Shown here piece after piece: positions 6,571 through 15,693 of a DNA stretch of 64,000 nt. The notes under the pieces are model-generated. The model saw nothing but the letters and a program-made list of their open reading frames with translations. It was not told where the DNA came from and ran no database searches. Each line of letters opens with the position of its first letter. The first letter of the stretch is position 1. The stretch comes from an uncultured Candidatus Actinomarina sp. Its GTDB lineage: Bacteria > Actinomycetota > Acidimicrobiia > Actinomarinales > Actinomarinaceae. The position numbers were made by a program, and so were the translations under genes. The DNA lies in contig CACLXG010000001.1 of assembly GCA_902610815.1 (NCBI GenBank), forward strand, positions 504,056 to 568,055, in the 5' to 3' direction.

Positions 6571-7558
6571 TTTGAATCACCTCAATCAATTCATCGAAAC
6601 TTATGCTAATTAGATTAGGATGTGATATGTCTGACAATAAAACAATATCTACGGAATCAGATTTACTTTTTTTATCATCTTTTAAAATTTCTAACAAGTA
6701 ATCAATACTGTTTTCAAATTCATATGATTTTTTGTAATCAAGTTTTTCTAAATATGATATATATAAATCAATTACTTCTTGTGGTAAACCAAAATGTTTT
6801 TTTGATAGCCCAAGTTCATAAATCATTCCTATAGCTACAGCTTCACCGTGTGATAAAGTGAACTTTGAATCTTTCTCAATTAAGTGCCCTATTGTATGTC
6901 CGAAATTTAAATATTTTCTTTTTCCAGTTTCTAAATAATCTTCTTTTACAATATCTTCTTTGATTTGTATTCCTTTTTTGATTGTATCAGTATCTATTTT
7001 GAAATTATCTGTAGTAACCAATTTATTAAATATTTCTTTACTACCAATTAATCCGTGTTTTACAAGCTCAATTAAGCCATCTTTATAATCTTTATCTTTC
7101 AATGTATTGAGGAGTTCAAAACACACAACAACACCCTTGGGTAAATTAAAAGTGCCAATCTGGTTTTTTCCATAATCATTATTAAAACCATTTTTACCTC
7201 CATGAGATGCATCAACCATAGCTAATAAAGTAGATGGTACTAATGTGAACCCAACACCCCTTTTATATGTACTTGCAGCAAAAGAACAGAGGTCGAGCAA
7301 AACTCCACCTCCAATAATTACTATTTCGTCTAATCTATTTAAATTTGATGAAAACATTATTTCCCAAATTTTTTCAACTGTTTCTAAATTTTTTGTTTCT
7401 TCAGAAACATTTAAATAAACATGACTTACATTAACGTTGTTATGTAATTTAAATTGCTCAAGGGAAGAATCCAGAATAATTAACCCCTCATTTGGTAAAT
7501 CTTCATTAATATATTTGATTAACTCTTCAGTGCTATTTAGATAAATATTTTTAAGCAT
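6566..7558 (-). CDS. aroB: 3-dehydroquinate synthase
   Basis: A 330-residue NAD+- and metal-dependent enzyme that makes 3-dehydroquinate from DAHP (step 2). The glycine-rich G-G-G-V-L-L-D and V-P-S-T-L-L-A-M-V-D-A-S motifs, the G-G-K-N-G-F-N loop, and K-N-Q-I-G-T-F-N are present. Metal ligands are visible as the glutamate in E-L-V-K-H-G and the histidines in G-H-T-I-G-H and L-S-H-G-E-A. It is slightly shorter than typical (about 350-360). It overlaps aroK by 8 bases and aroQ by 5 bases. Confidence 0.95.
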   Translation of the reverse strand: MLKNIYLNSTEELIKYINEDLPNEGLIILDSSLEQFKLHNNVNVSHVYLNVSEETKNLETVEKIWEIMFSSNLNRLDEIVIIGGGVLLDLCSFAASTYKRGVGFTLVPSTLLAMVDASHGGKNGFNNDYGKNQIGTFNLPKGVVVCFELLNTLKDKDYKDGLIELVKHGLIGSKEIFNKLVTTDNFKIDTDTIKKGIQIKEDIVKEDYLETGKRKYLNFGHTIGHLIEKDSKFTLSHGEAVAIGMIYELGLSKKHFGLPQEVIDLYISYLEKLDYKKSYEFENSIDYLLEILKDDKKSKSDSVDIVLLSDISHPNLISISFDELIEVIQN

Positions 7559-8051
7559 TTTGGGTTTCCATTATTTCTAATACTTTGCTTGTAGTATCTT
7601 TGACATTCTCAGTGGAAATTTTATATTCCATCATCTCGTACCTTTTTATTCTATTTTTATATCTACTTTCAAGTACTTCTCTTCCAGTACTAACTAGTGG
7701 TCTGTTGGTATTTTTAATTCTTTCCCAAAGGCTTTCAAAGTTAAGACTTAAATAAATGGTTTGATTACTTTTAAGTAAATTCTCAAAAATATTGTCATTT
7801 TCTATCGCACCACCACCTAAAGAAATTAAATTAAATTTGTTTTGATTTGCAAAAAATTCTTTTTCTTCAATTTCTCTAAAAAAAGTCTCTCCTTTTTCTT
7901 CAAATATATTATCTATTTGACCATACTTATTCTCTATACTTTCATCCAAATCAATACACGTATATTGAGTTTGCTGTTTTATATTATTTAAAATCGTAGT
8001 TTTACCAACACCCATAAATCCACATATATAAAATGAATTATTCATTTTCAT
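7551..8051 (-). CDS. aroK: Shikimate kinase
   Basis: A 166-residue P-loop kinase that phosphorylates shikimate (step 5). Walker A is G-F-M-G-V-G-K-T-T near residue 11. The D-L-D-E substrate-binding acid, G-G-G-A and the lid arginine in N-R-P-L-V follow in family order. The protein is of normal length. The start overlaps aroC by 14 bases and the end overlaps aroB by 8 bases, so expression is likely coupled through the operon. Confidence 0.95.
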   Translation of the reverse strand: MKMNNSFYICGFMGVGKTTILNNIKQQTQYTCIDLDESIENKYGQIDNIFEEKGETFFREIEEKEFFANQNKFNLISLGGGAIENDNIFENLLKSNQTIYLSLNFESLWERIKNTNRPLVSTGREVLESRYKNRIKRYEMMEYKISTENVKDTTSKVLEIMETQNA

Positions 8052-9219
8052 ATTTCATAGACCATGTTTTATTTGCCAAATTAAAGCTATCAAGAGTTAT
8101 ATCTTTTATTTCATTAACTCTTTTTAAAATTACTTCTTTATTATCTCCACCTGTATTTTCAATCAGGGAATTTAAAAGATCTATAGATATTACACTTTCA
8201 AAAATTGGAACAGCTCTAGGCACAGCACAGGTGTCAGATCTCTCATAGGTAGTTTCCGTCTCTTTCTGTGATGCTAAGTCAACACTCTTTATAGGAGTCA
8301 AAGTTGTACTTATAGGTTTTAAATAAGATGTTATCATAATTGGCTCTCCTGTTGACATGCCTCCTTCAAATCCTCCTAAATTATTTGTAATTCGTTCAAC
8401 ATTTCGTTCATTTAAAACTATTTGATCTTGTACGCCAGTACCAAAATCTTTAGATGCCTCTATACCACTACCAACCTCAACAGCTTTAACGCTCTGTACA
8501 GACATGATTGATGAAGCAAGTTTTGCATCCAGCTTTCTATCAAAATGAACATAGCTACCGCACCCTGCAGGGAAATTTTTTGCCAATAATGTTATAGAGC
8601 CACCTAAAGTGTCTTTTTTCTTTCTTGCCTTTAAAATTTCATTTATCATTAATTCACTTGCTTCTTTATTCGGACAGGATACTTCAGATTCATCAACAAG
8701 TTTTTTAATTAGACCTATGTCTTCTAAATTAATATTTTCTAACTTTTGCTCGCCAATAGATGAAACATAACCAACAAGTTCAACACCAAGTTGAGTTAAA
8801 ACTTGATGACAGATAGCTCCAATTGCACATCTAATTGCAGTTTCACGAGCACTTGCCCTTTCAAGTGAAATCCTTATGTCATCATGTTTATACTTAAATG
8901 TCCCGACTAAATCAGCATGTCCTGGACGAGGAACTACGAAAGGATCTATTTCTTTATCCTTCCAATTTTTCCAGTCTTTATTGATTATCTTTATTGCTAT
9001 CGGACCGCCAGTTGATAAATTGTTAATGACTCCAGAAGTAATAAAAATCTCATCTTTTTCTATATTCATTCTTCCACCAGAACCTAAAGATTTTTGCCTT
9101 CTTGCTAGAAACTCGTCAATATAATTTTTACTTACCTCAAAATTTGATGGAATACCTTCTATAATTGCTGTTAATTCTGGTCCATGACTCTCACCAGCAG
9201 TCAGATATTTAATTTTCAT
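8038..9219 (-). CDS. aroC: Chorismate synthase
   Basis: A 393-residue FMN-dependent lyase that forms chorismate from EPSP (step 7). The signatures G-E-S-H-G-P at the N-terminus, R-P-G-H-A-D, R-A-S-A-R-E-T-A, G-G-F-E-G-G-M-S-T-G-E-P-I and R-S-D-T-C-A-V-P-R-A are intact. Length is normal for the long bacterial form. It overlaps aroE and aroK. No flavin reductase domain is fused, so reduced FMN must be supplied by another protein. Confidence 0.97.
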   Translation of the reverse strand: MKIKYLTAGESHGPELTAIIEGIPSNFEVSKNYIDEFLARRQKSLGSGGRMNIEKDEIFITSGVINNLSTGGPIAIKIINKDWKNWKDKEIDPFVVPRPGHADLVGTFKYKHDDIRISLERASARETAIRCAIGAICHQVLTQLGVELVGYVSSIGEQKLENINLEDIGLIKKLVDESEVSCPNKEASELMINEILKARKKKDTLGGSITLLAKNFPAGCGSYVHFDRKLDAKLASSIMSVQSVKAVEVGSGIEASKDFGTGVQDQIVLNERNVERITNNLGGFEGGMSTGEPIMITSYLKPISTTLTPIKSVDLASQKETETTYERSDTCAVPRAVPIFESVISIDLLNSLIENTGGDNKEVILKRVNEIKDITLDSFNLANKTWSMKYENE

Positions 9220-10003
9220 AATCTATCCTTTCTAAAATTTCCTTGTAAACTTCGTTAAATTTTATACTTTGTCCTGTCCATATGTTAAACGATGAAATTG
9301 CTTGAGCAATTAACATTATTCTCCCATCAATTGTTTTTACATTTTTGGGAAGTTCACTTGTTAATTGTTTAGTTACACCATATCCAAAGTTATAGAACAA
9401 TTCTAATTTTGAAAAATTAAGGTGACTTATAGGCAATTTTTCATTTTCATATGGTGGCATTCCCAGTGGTGTAGTGTTTATAATGACCTCAACATCACCA
9501 GCAATCTCATTAAGCTCCGCATAAGTTAAGTCTCCATCCGTTTTATTTCTAGACACTATATCGACCTTATTATTTTCTGATAACGTATACTTTGCAGTTT
9601 GAGCACTTCCTCCACTACCAAGAATAAGAACATACTTATCAATAACATCAAAATTGATAAATTCAAAAGTTTGGTTAATACCATCGACATCTGTATTTGA
9701 TAATGAAACAATGTTGTCATCTACTTTTACAGTATTTACAGCTTTAATATTATCAACTTCTAATGATGGCGAGACATTCTTTAAATCTTTAGATAAATTA
9801 TAAATTTTTTCTTTATGCGGAATTGTTACGTTATATCCATCAAAATTATTATTTAAACTTTCAAAGATATCTAAAGTAAAATTCTCAATTGGTAATTTTT
9901 TATAAGCAATATCAATATTTGAGATCATAGAAAGACTTTGATGTATTTTTGGAGAAAATGTCTTTATTAATGGCCAACCTATTATCCCTAATCTAATTGT
10001 CAT
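9209..10003 (-). CDS. aroE: Shikimate dehydrogenase
   Basis: A 264-residue NADP+-linked oxidoreductase (step 4). The substrate-binding S-P-K-I-H-Q near residue 17, the catalytic lysine in N-V-T-I-P-H-K and the aspartate in N-T-D-V-D-G are visible. The nucleotide loop L-G-S-G-G-S-A-Q-T sits in the C-terminal half. I chose the ATG encoding M-T-I-R-L-G-I-I-G-W because homology begins there; a start seven codons upstream would add only residues overlapping the aroA end. It overlaps aroA and aroC by 11 bases each. Confidence 0.95.
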   Translation of the reverse strand: MTIRLGIIGWPLIKTFSPKIHQSLSMISNIDIAYKKLPIENFTLDIFESLNNNFDGYNVTIPHKEKIYNLSKDLKNVSPSLEVDNIKAVNTVKVDDNIVSLSNTDVDGINQTFEFINFDVIDKYVLILGSGGSAQTAKYTLSENNKVDIVSRNKTDGDLTYAELNEIAGDVEVIINTTPLGMPPYENEKLPISHLNFSKLELFYNFGYGVTKQLTSELPKNVKTIDGRIMLIAQAISSFNIWTGQSIKFNEVYKEILERIDYEN

Positions 10004-11261
10004 AATTTGCTCCAATTTTTTCAAGATCTGAAAAAAAACTAGGGTAAGAATCTGAAATACAATTTATGTTATCTGGTTTAATTCTGTTATTAATTGCTAG
10101 GTTTGCAATTACACCAGTCATAGCTATTCTGTGGTCTTCAAAAGTTTTAATTTGTCCTGATTTTAGTTTTTGCAGTCCGTTAACTTTAAAACCATCAGGA
10201 TTAACTTCTATATTACCACCAAGAGTTTGAATAAATTTTTCCATAGATTCTATACGGTCTGATTCTTTTAGCCTTAACTCACCTGCACCGCTAACGGTAG
10301 TTGTTCCCTTTGCTTGAGTCGCCAAAAGAGTGAATATTGGAAATTCATCCACCATGTCAGATACATCTTCTTTACTAATCTTGACAGCAGATAGATTAGA
10401 TTTTGAAACATGTATATCTCCTACTGATTCATTATTTTGGACTTCTAAATTTTCAATTGATATTTTTGCGTTCATTCTTTTTAGTATTTTAAGGAAACCA
10501 ATTCTTCTCTCGTTGAGTAAAACGTCTTTAATGATTAATTTTTTACTTTTCATAAGCCCAAGAGCTATCAAAAATGCTGCTGAAGAAGGGTCTCCAGGCA
10601 CAGTATAATTAATATTTCTAAGGCTTTGTATAGGCTCTATAGTTATAGAATTACCAAGTCTCACGGTATTTACTCCCATTAAATTTAACATTCGTTCAGT
10701 ATGATCTCTTGTTGGCATCTCTTCAGTAACAGTCGTCGGAAATTTATCATGATATAGTGATGCAAGAAGAAATCCACTTTTAACTTGTGCACTTGGTTTT
10801 TCTGAATGAATACTTTCAAATTTATAATCTTTTGGCTCAAAATTAATTGGTAATTTACCATTGGAATCTTTAATAGCAGCACCCTTTTCATTAAGTGGCT
10901 TAACTATTCTCTTCATTGGGCGTTTGATTAATTGTGAACTACCGGTCAACTCAGATCTGAAATTTTGTTTTGACAGTAGACCTATAAGAAGCCTTGCAGT
11001 TGTACCCGAATTTACTGCATCAATTGGATCTTTTGGTTGTTTTAAGCCACGTAACCCTACTCCGTGAATCTCAACTTCATTTTTGTTTGTTTCATTTATT
11101 TCTACACCTAATTGTCTAAAGATCTGTATCGTAGCCTTAGTATCTCCAGACAATAAAATATTTTTGATGCTTGAAACTCCAGTTGCTAAAGAGCAAAGAA
11201 TTACTGCTCTATGAGAAAGAGATTTGTCACCAATAATACTTAAAGAGCCTTGAATTTTCAC
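9993..11261 (-). CDS. aroA: 3-phosphoshikimate 1-carboxyvinyltransferase (EPSP synthase)
   Basis: A 422-residue enzyme (step 6) that joins PEP to shikimate-3-phosphate. G-D-K-S-L-S-H-R-A lies at about residues 12-20. N-S-G-T-T-A-R-L-L, R-P-M-K-R, D-E-F-P-I and K-E-S-D-R-I are the expected substrate and catalytic motifs. The glycine of the glyphosate-sensitive motif appears as S-G-T. The start codon is GTG, sharing one base with the tyrA stop (TAGTG). Confidence 0.96.
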   Translation of the reverse strand: MKIQGSLSIIGDKSLSHRAVILCSLATGVSSIKNILLSGDTKATIQIFRQLGVEINETNKNEVEIHGVGLRGLKQPKDPIDAVNSGTTARLLIGLLSKQNFRSELTGSSQLIKRPMKRIVKPLNEKGAAIKDSNGKLPINFEPKDYKFESIHSEKPSAQVKSGFLLASLYHDKFPTTVTEEMPTRDHTERMLNLMGVNTVRLGNSITIEPIQSLRNINYTVPGDPSSAAFLIALGLMKSKKLIIKDVLLNERRIGFLKILKRMNAKISIENLEVQNNESVGDIHVSKSNLSAVKISKEDVSDMVDEFPIFTLLATQAKGTTTVSGAGELRLKESDRIESMEKFIQTLGGNIEVNPDGFKVNGLQKLKSGQIKTFEDHRIAMTGVIANLAINNRIKPDNINCISDSYPSFFSDLEKIGANYDN

Positions 11262-12097
11262 TATGATAGGTCTCTTTCTCCAAATTTATCTGCTAATGCC
11301 CTACGCCAATCAACAGTATCTGACAAATAATCTAACATAATTTTCTCGTCATTAATTTTTTGAATTTGTTCAAGTTCTGTTATTAATTTATTTATTAAAT
11401 CTTTGACATTGTCAACATTTGTTAGATACATATCAGAAATCATATTTGGTGACGTCCTAGATAGACGAGTAGCTCCATCAAAACCGCCAGAAGCTAAATT
11501 TATCAATTCGTTCAAATTTTGCTCCTTCATAGCAAGTGAAACTAAGGCTGAACTTAGAATGTGCGGCAAGTGACTTGTCAAAGAAATTAACTCGTCGTGT
11601 TTTGATTGATCAATCCATATCTCTTTAGATTCAATAGCTCGTACAAATTCTAAAACTAGTGTTTTACTTTGTTCATCTGTTGACTTTGTTTCACATAGTA
11701 AAAATGGTGCCCCTTCATACATTTCAGGAGTCGGTACCCACGTACTATTGTCAGCAATACCGCATAATGGATGTCCACCAATTGAGGGGATAGAAGATAC
11801 ATCCATTTTTTTACATATAAGCTGTTTTGTACCTCCCAAGTCGACAATAGCTTTTGTTTTCAATGAAGATTGCGAATCAAAATATTTGATAATTTCATTT
11901 ATAGGTGTAGCTAAAACGGTAAGATCATAATCTATTAATTCTTTATGATCCAAAGAAAGAGCCCCAAGTTCTTTTGCACGCCTTACGTTATTTTCTGATA
12001 TATCAGATCCGCTTACTTGAATGCCACTATTAACCAACTTGATTCCCAAATTAGTTCCCATTAAACCAAGACCAATAATATGAACTTTTTTTAGCAT
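11261..12097 (-). CDS. tyrA: Prephenate dehydrogenase
   Basis: A 278-residue NAD(P)+-dependent enzyme of the tyrosine branch, oxidising prephenate to 4-hydroxyphenylpyruvate (or arogenate to tyrosine). The Rossmann motif G-L-G-L-M-G lies at about residues 9-14. G-G-H-P-L-C-G contains the catalytic histidine and T-S-H-L-P-H follows. No ACT domain or fused chorismate mutase is present. Its start shares one base with the aroF stop (TAATG), and its end shares one base with aroA. Confidence 0.93.
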   Translation of the reverse strand: MLKKVHIIGLGLMGTNLGIKLVNSGIQVSGSDISENNVRRAKELGALSLDHKELIDYDLTVLATPINEIIKYFDSQSSLKTKAIVDLGGTKQLICKKMDVSSIPSIGGHPLCGIADNSTWVPTPEMYEGAPFLLCETKSTDEQSKTLVLEFVRAIESKEIWIDQSKHDELISLTSHLPHILSSALVSLAMKEQNLNELINLASGGFDGATRLSRTSPNMISDMYLTNVDNVKDLINKLITELEQIQKINDEKIMLDYLSDTVDWRRALADKFGERDLS

Positions 12098-13110
12098 TAA
12101 AGTGACCTTCCAACCGCCTTTGCGACGATTGATGCTTTGGTTATCAAAGTTTCTAATTCGCTAGGTAGTAATGCTTGTGGGCCATCACATAAAGCTTCCT
12201 CTGGCCTTGGATGAATTTCAATTAATAATCCATCAGCCCCAGCAGCTATAGCTGCTAATGCAACTGGCTCAACTAAAGTATTGTCACCTGTTGCATGACT
12301 AGGATCAGCAATTACAGGTAAATGACTGTTCTGCTTCAAAAAAGGAATAGCATTTATATCAAATGTATTCCTTGTAGCTGTCTCATAGGTTCTAATACCT
12401 CTTTCACACAACATAACATTCTCATTTCCTCTTGATAAGATGTACTCACTTGCAAGTAATAACTCATCCAAAGTTGCAGACATTCCTCGTTTTAACAAAA
12501 CAGGCAACTCTGATTCACCAACAGCTTCAAGAAGTTTGAAATTTTGCATGTTTCTTGCACCAATTTGTAGAACGTCTACATATTTTTCCATCATTGACAA
12601 ATGTTGGGCATCCATAATTTCACTAAAGAGAGGTAATGAAGTTATTTCGGAGGCCTCCTTTAGCATTTTTAATCCATCTTCCCCCAATCCCTGGAAACTA
12701 TATGGAGAAGTTCTTGGCTTAAATGCACCACCTCTCAAACCATTTGATCCTGCATCCTTTGCAGCCATTGCAGTTTCAATTGTTTGTTCCTGTGTCTCTG
12801 CACTGTCTGGACCAGCAATAATTGCAACTTCATCACCACCAATGGTTAGGTTTTTTATTTGAATTATGGAATTTTCCTTTTTGTAGTTTTTGCTTGCAAG
12901 TTTATATGGTTTTCCTACTGGAATAACTCGACTTACATTTGGTAAAAGCTTCATCACGGCTCGATGATCATCATTTACTTTTCCACTGACTGCAACGACA
13001 CTTCTTTCAACACCGTTTATAACAAGTGGTTCATGTCCTTGCTGTATGGCTTTTTCCTTTACTTTCTCAATATCTTCATCAGTATGTGACTGCTTCATTA
13101 CTACTATCAA
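12097..13110 (-). CDS. aroF: 3-deoxy-7-phosphoheptulonate synthase, type I-beta with regulatory domain
   Basis: A 337-residue DAHP synthase, the entry step of the shikimate pathway. Residues 1 to about 70 form the ferredoxin/ACT-like domain that gives Tyr/Phe feedback control in Thermotoga-type enzymes; the TIM barrel follows. L-R-G-G-A-F-K-P-R-T-S-P, I-G-A-R-N-M-Q-N, L-L-K-R-G, the metal histidine in D-P-S-H and E-I-H-P-x-P are typical. The usual metal cysteine in A-G-P-C-S is Asp102 here, an unusual change. The start is TTG, four bases after AGGAGG. An attenuator lies immediately upstream. Confidence 0.93.
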   Translation of the reverse strand: MIVVMKQSHTDEDIEKVKEKAIQQGHEPLVINGVERSVVAVSGKVNDDHRAVMKLLPNVSRVIPVGKPYKLASKNYKKENSIIQIKNLTIGGDEVAIIAGPDSAETQEQTIETAMAAKDAGSNGLRGGAFKPRTSPYSFQGLGEDGLKMLKEASEITSLPLFSEIMDAQHLSMMEKYVDVLQIGARNMQNFKLLEAVGESELPVLLKRGMSATLDELLLASEYILSRGNENVMLCERGIRTYETATRNTFDINAIPFLKQNSHLPVIADPSHATGDNTLVEPVALAAIAAGADGLLIEIHPRPEEALCDGPQALLPSELETLITKASIVAKAVGRSL

Positions 13111-13119
13111 TTTTCCTCC

Positions 13120-13153
13120 TTAAAATAAAAAAATCGGGCTTTTGCCCGATTTT
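13120..13153 (-). terminator. Rho-independent terminator of the aro attenuator
   Basis: On the minus strand ATCGGGC-AAAA-GCCCGAT forms a perfect 7-bp stem with a four-base loop, followed directly by TTTTTTTATTTT. It ends at the AGGAGG of aroF, so it stands in the 5' leader of the operon and not at its end. Its 5' arm can instead pair with an upstream TTGCCC element. Confidence 0.85.
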
Positions 13154-13175
13154 ACACAGCGTACTTTAGGGCAAC

Positions 13176-13220
13176 CTATATGTGCTCTCTAAAGTAAAAG
13201 TATGTGTTATTTAATTTCAT
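13176..13220 (-). CDS. Leader peptide MKLNNTYFYFREHI of the aro attenuator
   Basis: A 14-codon frame beginning with ATG and ending with TAG, with four consecutive aromatic codons (Tyr-Phe-Tyr-Phe, residues 7-10). It ends 22 bases before the terminator stem. Position, length and the run of regulatory codons match known amino-acid leader peptides; the residues fit the products of the downstream tyrA and pheA. No Shine-Dalgarno is seen, but TAACAT with an extended TGC lies eight bases before the ATG (13229-13234), so it may be translated leaderless. Confidence 0.7.
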   Translation of the reverse strand: MKLNNTYFYFREHI

Positions 13221-13263
13221 TAAGAAGTATGTTAGCAGGGTATTTAGTTTTGCAAATAAATTT

Positions 13264-13608
13264 TTATCTATCTGGTCTCAATTTTTTTGCATCATCTAAA
13301 TAAACATGACTAACTTCTGTTAAATCTTTATTTAAATAGATCAATATGCGAATGCACCCTGAAAGATCGTTATCTATATTTGGTGCAAGTGTGTCTATAG
13401 CAGCAACGGATGTCATTTCAAGCTCTCTAAATGCTTTTGCTGGAAAAGCTACAGAAATGTCGGAAGTTACTGTAAAAATAGCAAATTCAATATCATTTTC
13501 AGTTATTGCATTCTTAATTAGAATTTCATTAATAAGTTTTTTAGAAGAAGACATAATACTTACTTCATTATTTTCAACAACTGCAATTGCTCCACGTATG
13601 CTTTTCAT
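13264..13608 (-). CDS. aroH: AroH-type chorismate mutase (altered active site)
   Basis: A 114-residue member of the trimeric AroH chorismate mutase family. R-G-A at 5-7, F-P-A-K-A-x-R-E-L at 55-63, C-I-R at 85-87 and the C-terminal H-V-Y-L with L-R-P-D are conserved. Anchoring on C-I-R, the Bacillus residues Cys75 and Glu78 correspond to Asp72 and Ala75, so part of the catalytic pocket is changed. It lies just upstream of the attenuated aro operon and after the groEL terminator. It would supply prephenate for TyrA and PheA, neither of which has a mutase domain. Confidence 0.85.
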   Translation of the reverse strand: MKSIRGAIAVVENNEVSIMSSSKKLINEILIKNAITENDIEFAIFTVTSDISVAFPAKAFRELEMTSVAAIDTLAPNIDNDLSGCIRILIYLNKDLTEVSHVYLDDAKKLRPDR

Positions 13609-13626
13609 AATATTTGTATACTATAT

Positions 13627-13658
13627 AAAAAGAGTGGAACGATGTCCACTCTTTTTTA
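13627..13658 (-). terminator. Terminator after groEL
   Basis: On the minus strand AGAGTGGA-CATCGT-TCCACTCT forms an 8-bp stem flanked by A and T runs (extendable to about 12 bp), followed by a T-rich tract. It sits 20 bases after the groEL stop and before aroH, separating the chaperonin operon from the aromatic genes. The symmetric A/T flanks could let it work in both directions, but only the minus strand has a gene ending here. Confidence 0.85.
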
Positions 13659-13677
13659 ATTCTTAGATGTAAATTTA

Positions 13678-15318
<1,641 letters not shown>

Positions 15319-15612
15319 TTACTTACTTACTTTTGCAAGAATATCTCTACTTGAAAGAATAAGATACTCTATGCCTTCAACTTTAATTTCTGTACCACCA
15401 TATTTTGAGTAAACGACTTTGTCGCCTTTTTCAACATCCGGTTTAATTTTTTCGCCACTATCATTTGGCTCTCCTGGACCAACTGCTACAACTTCACCCT
15501 CTTGTGGTTTTTCTTTCGCAGTGTCAGGAATATAGATCCCTGATGGGGTCTTACTGTCTTCTTCTGACAAAGGTCTTACTATAACTCTGTCTCCTAGTGG
15601 TTGAAGATTCAT
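15319..15612 (-). CDS. groS: Co-chaperonin GroES
   Basis: A 97-residue Hsp10 that caps Gro[11 protein letters not shown] at the start, the mobile loop around residues 20-30 (K-T-P-S-G-I-Y-I-P) and [12 protein letters not shown] are conserved. A strong AGGAGGT precedes the ATG. I looked in the 80-base upstream region for CIRCE (HrcA) or HAIR (HspR) operators and saw neither; a weak TTTACA/TATTAA promoter pair is possible. Confidence 0.97.
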   Translation of the reverse strand: MNLQPLGDRVIVRPLSEEDSKTPSGIYIPDTAKEKPQEGEVVAVGPGEPNDSGEKIKPDVEKGDKVVYSKYGGTEIKVEGIEYLILSSRDILAKVSK

Positions 15613-15693
15613 ATATATTTACCTCCTAAATAAATATCTACATTGTGAATTTAATACTGTCTTGTTTATATATGTAAATAAATTATTTAAAAA

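Larger units (their letters stand above)
13120..13220 (-). promoter_or_regulatory. Transcription attenuator of the aromatic amino acid operon
   Basis: The leader holds four ordered segments. Segment 1 is ACTTTAG (13189-13195), inside the leader-peptide Tyr-Phe codons. Segment 2 is TTGCCCTAAAGT (13163-13174). Segment 3 is ATCGGGCAA and segment 4 is GCCCGAT plus the T-run. Segments 1 and 2 can pair (ACTTTAG/CTAAAGT), 2 and 3 can pair (TTGCCC/GGGCAA), and 3 and 4 form the terminator. A ribosome stalled on Tyr/Phe codons would mask segment 1, free segment 2 to form the antiterminator and allow aroF expression. This is the classical attenuation logic, inferred from sequence. Confidence 0.75.

Noticed and set aside
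13120..13260. T-box riboswitch upstream of aroF
   Set aside because: No T-box sequence (AGGGTGGNACCGCG-like) or specifier-loop stem is present; the leader peptide and three-way pairing explain the region better.
15613..15693. CIRCE or HAIR heat-shock operator before groES
   Set aside because: Neither the TTAGCACTC/GAGTGCTAA nor the CTTGAGT/ACTCAAG inverted repeat is present; only AT-rich sequence is seen.
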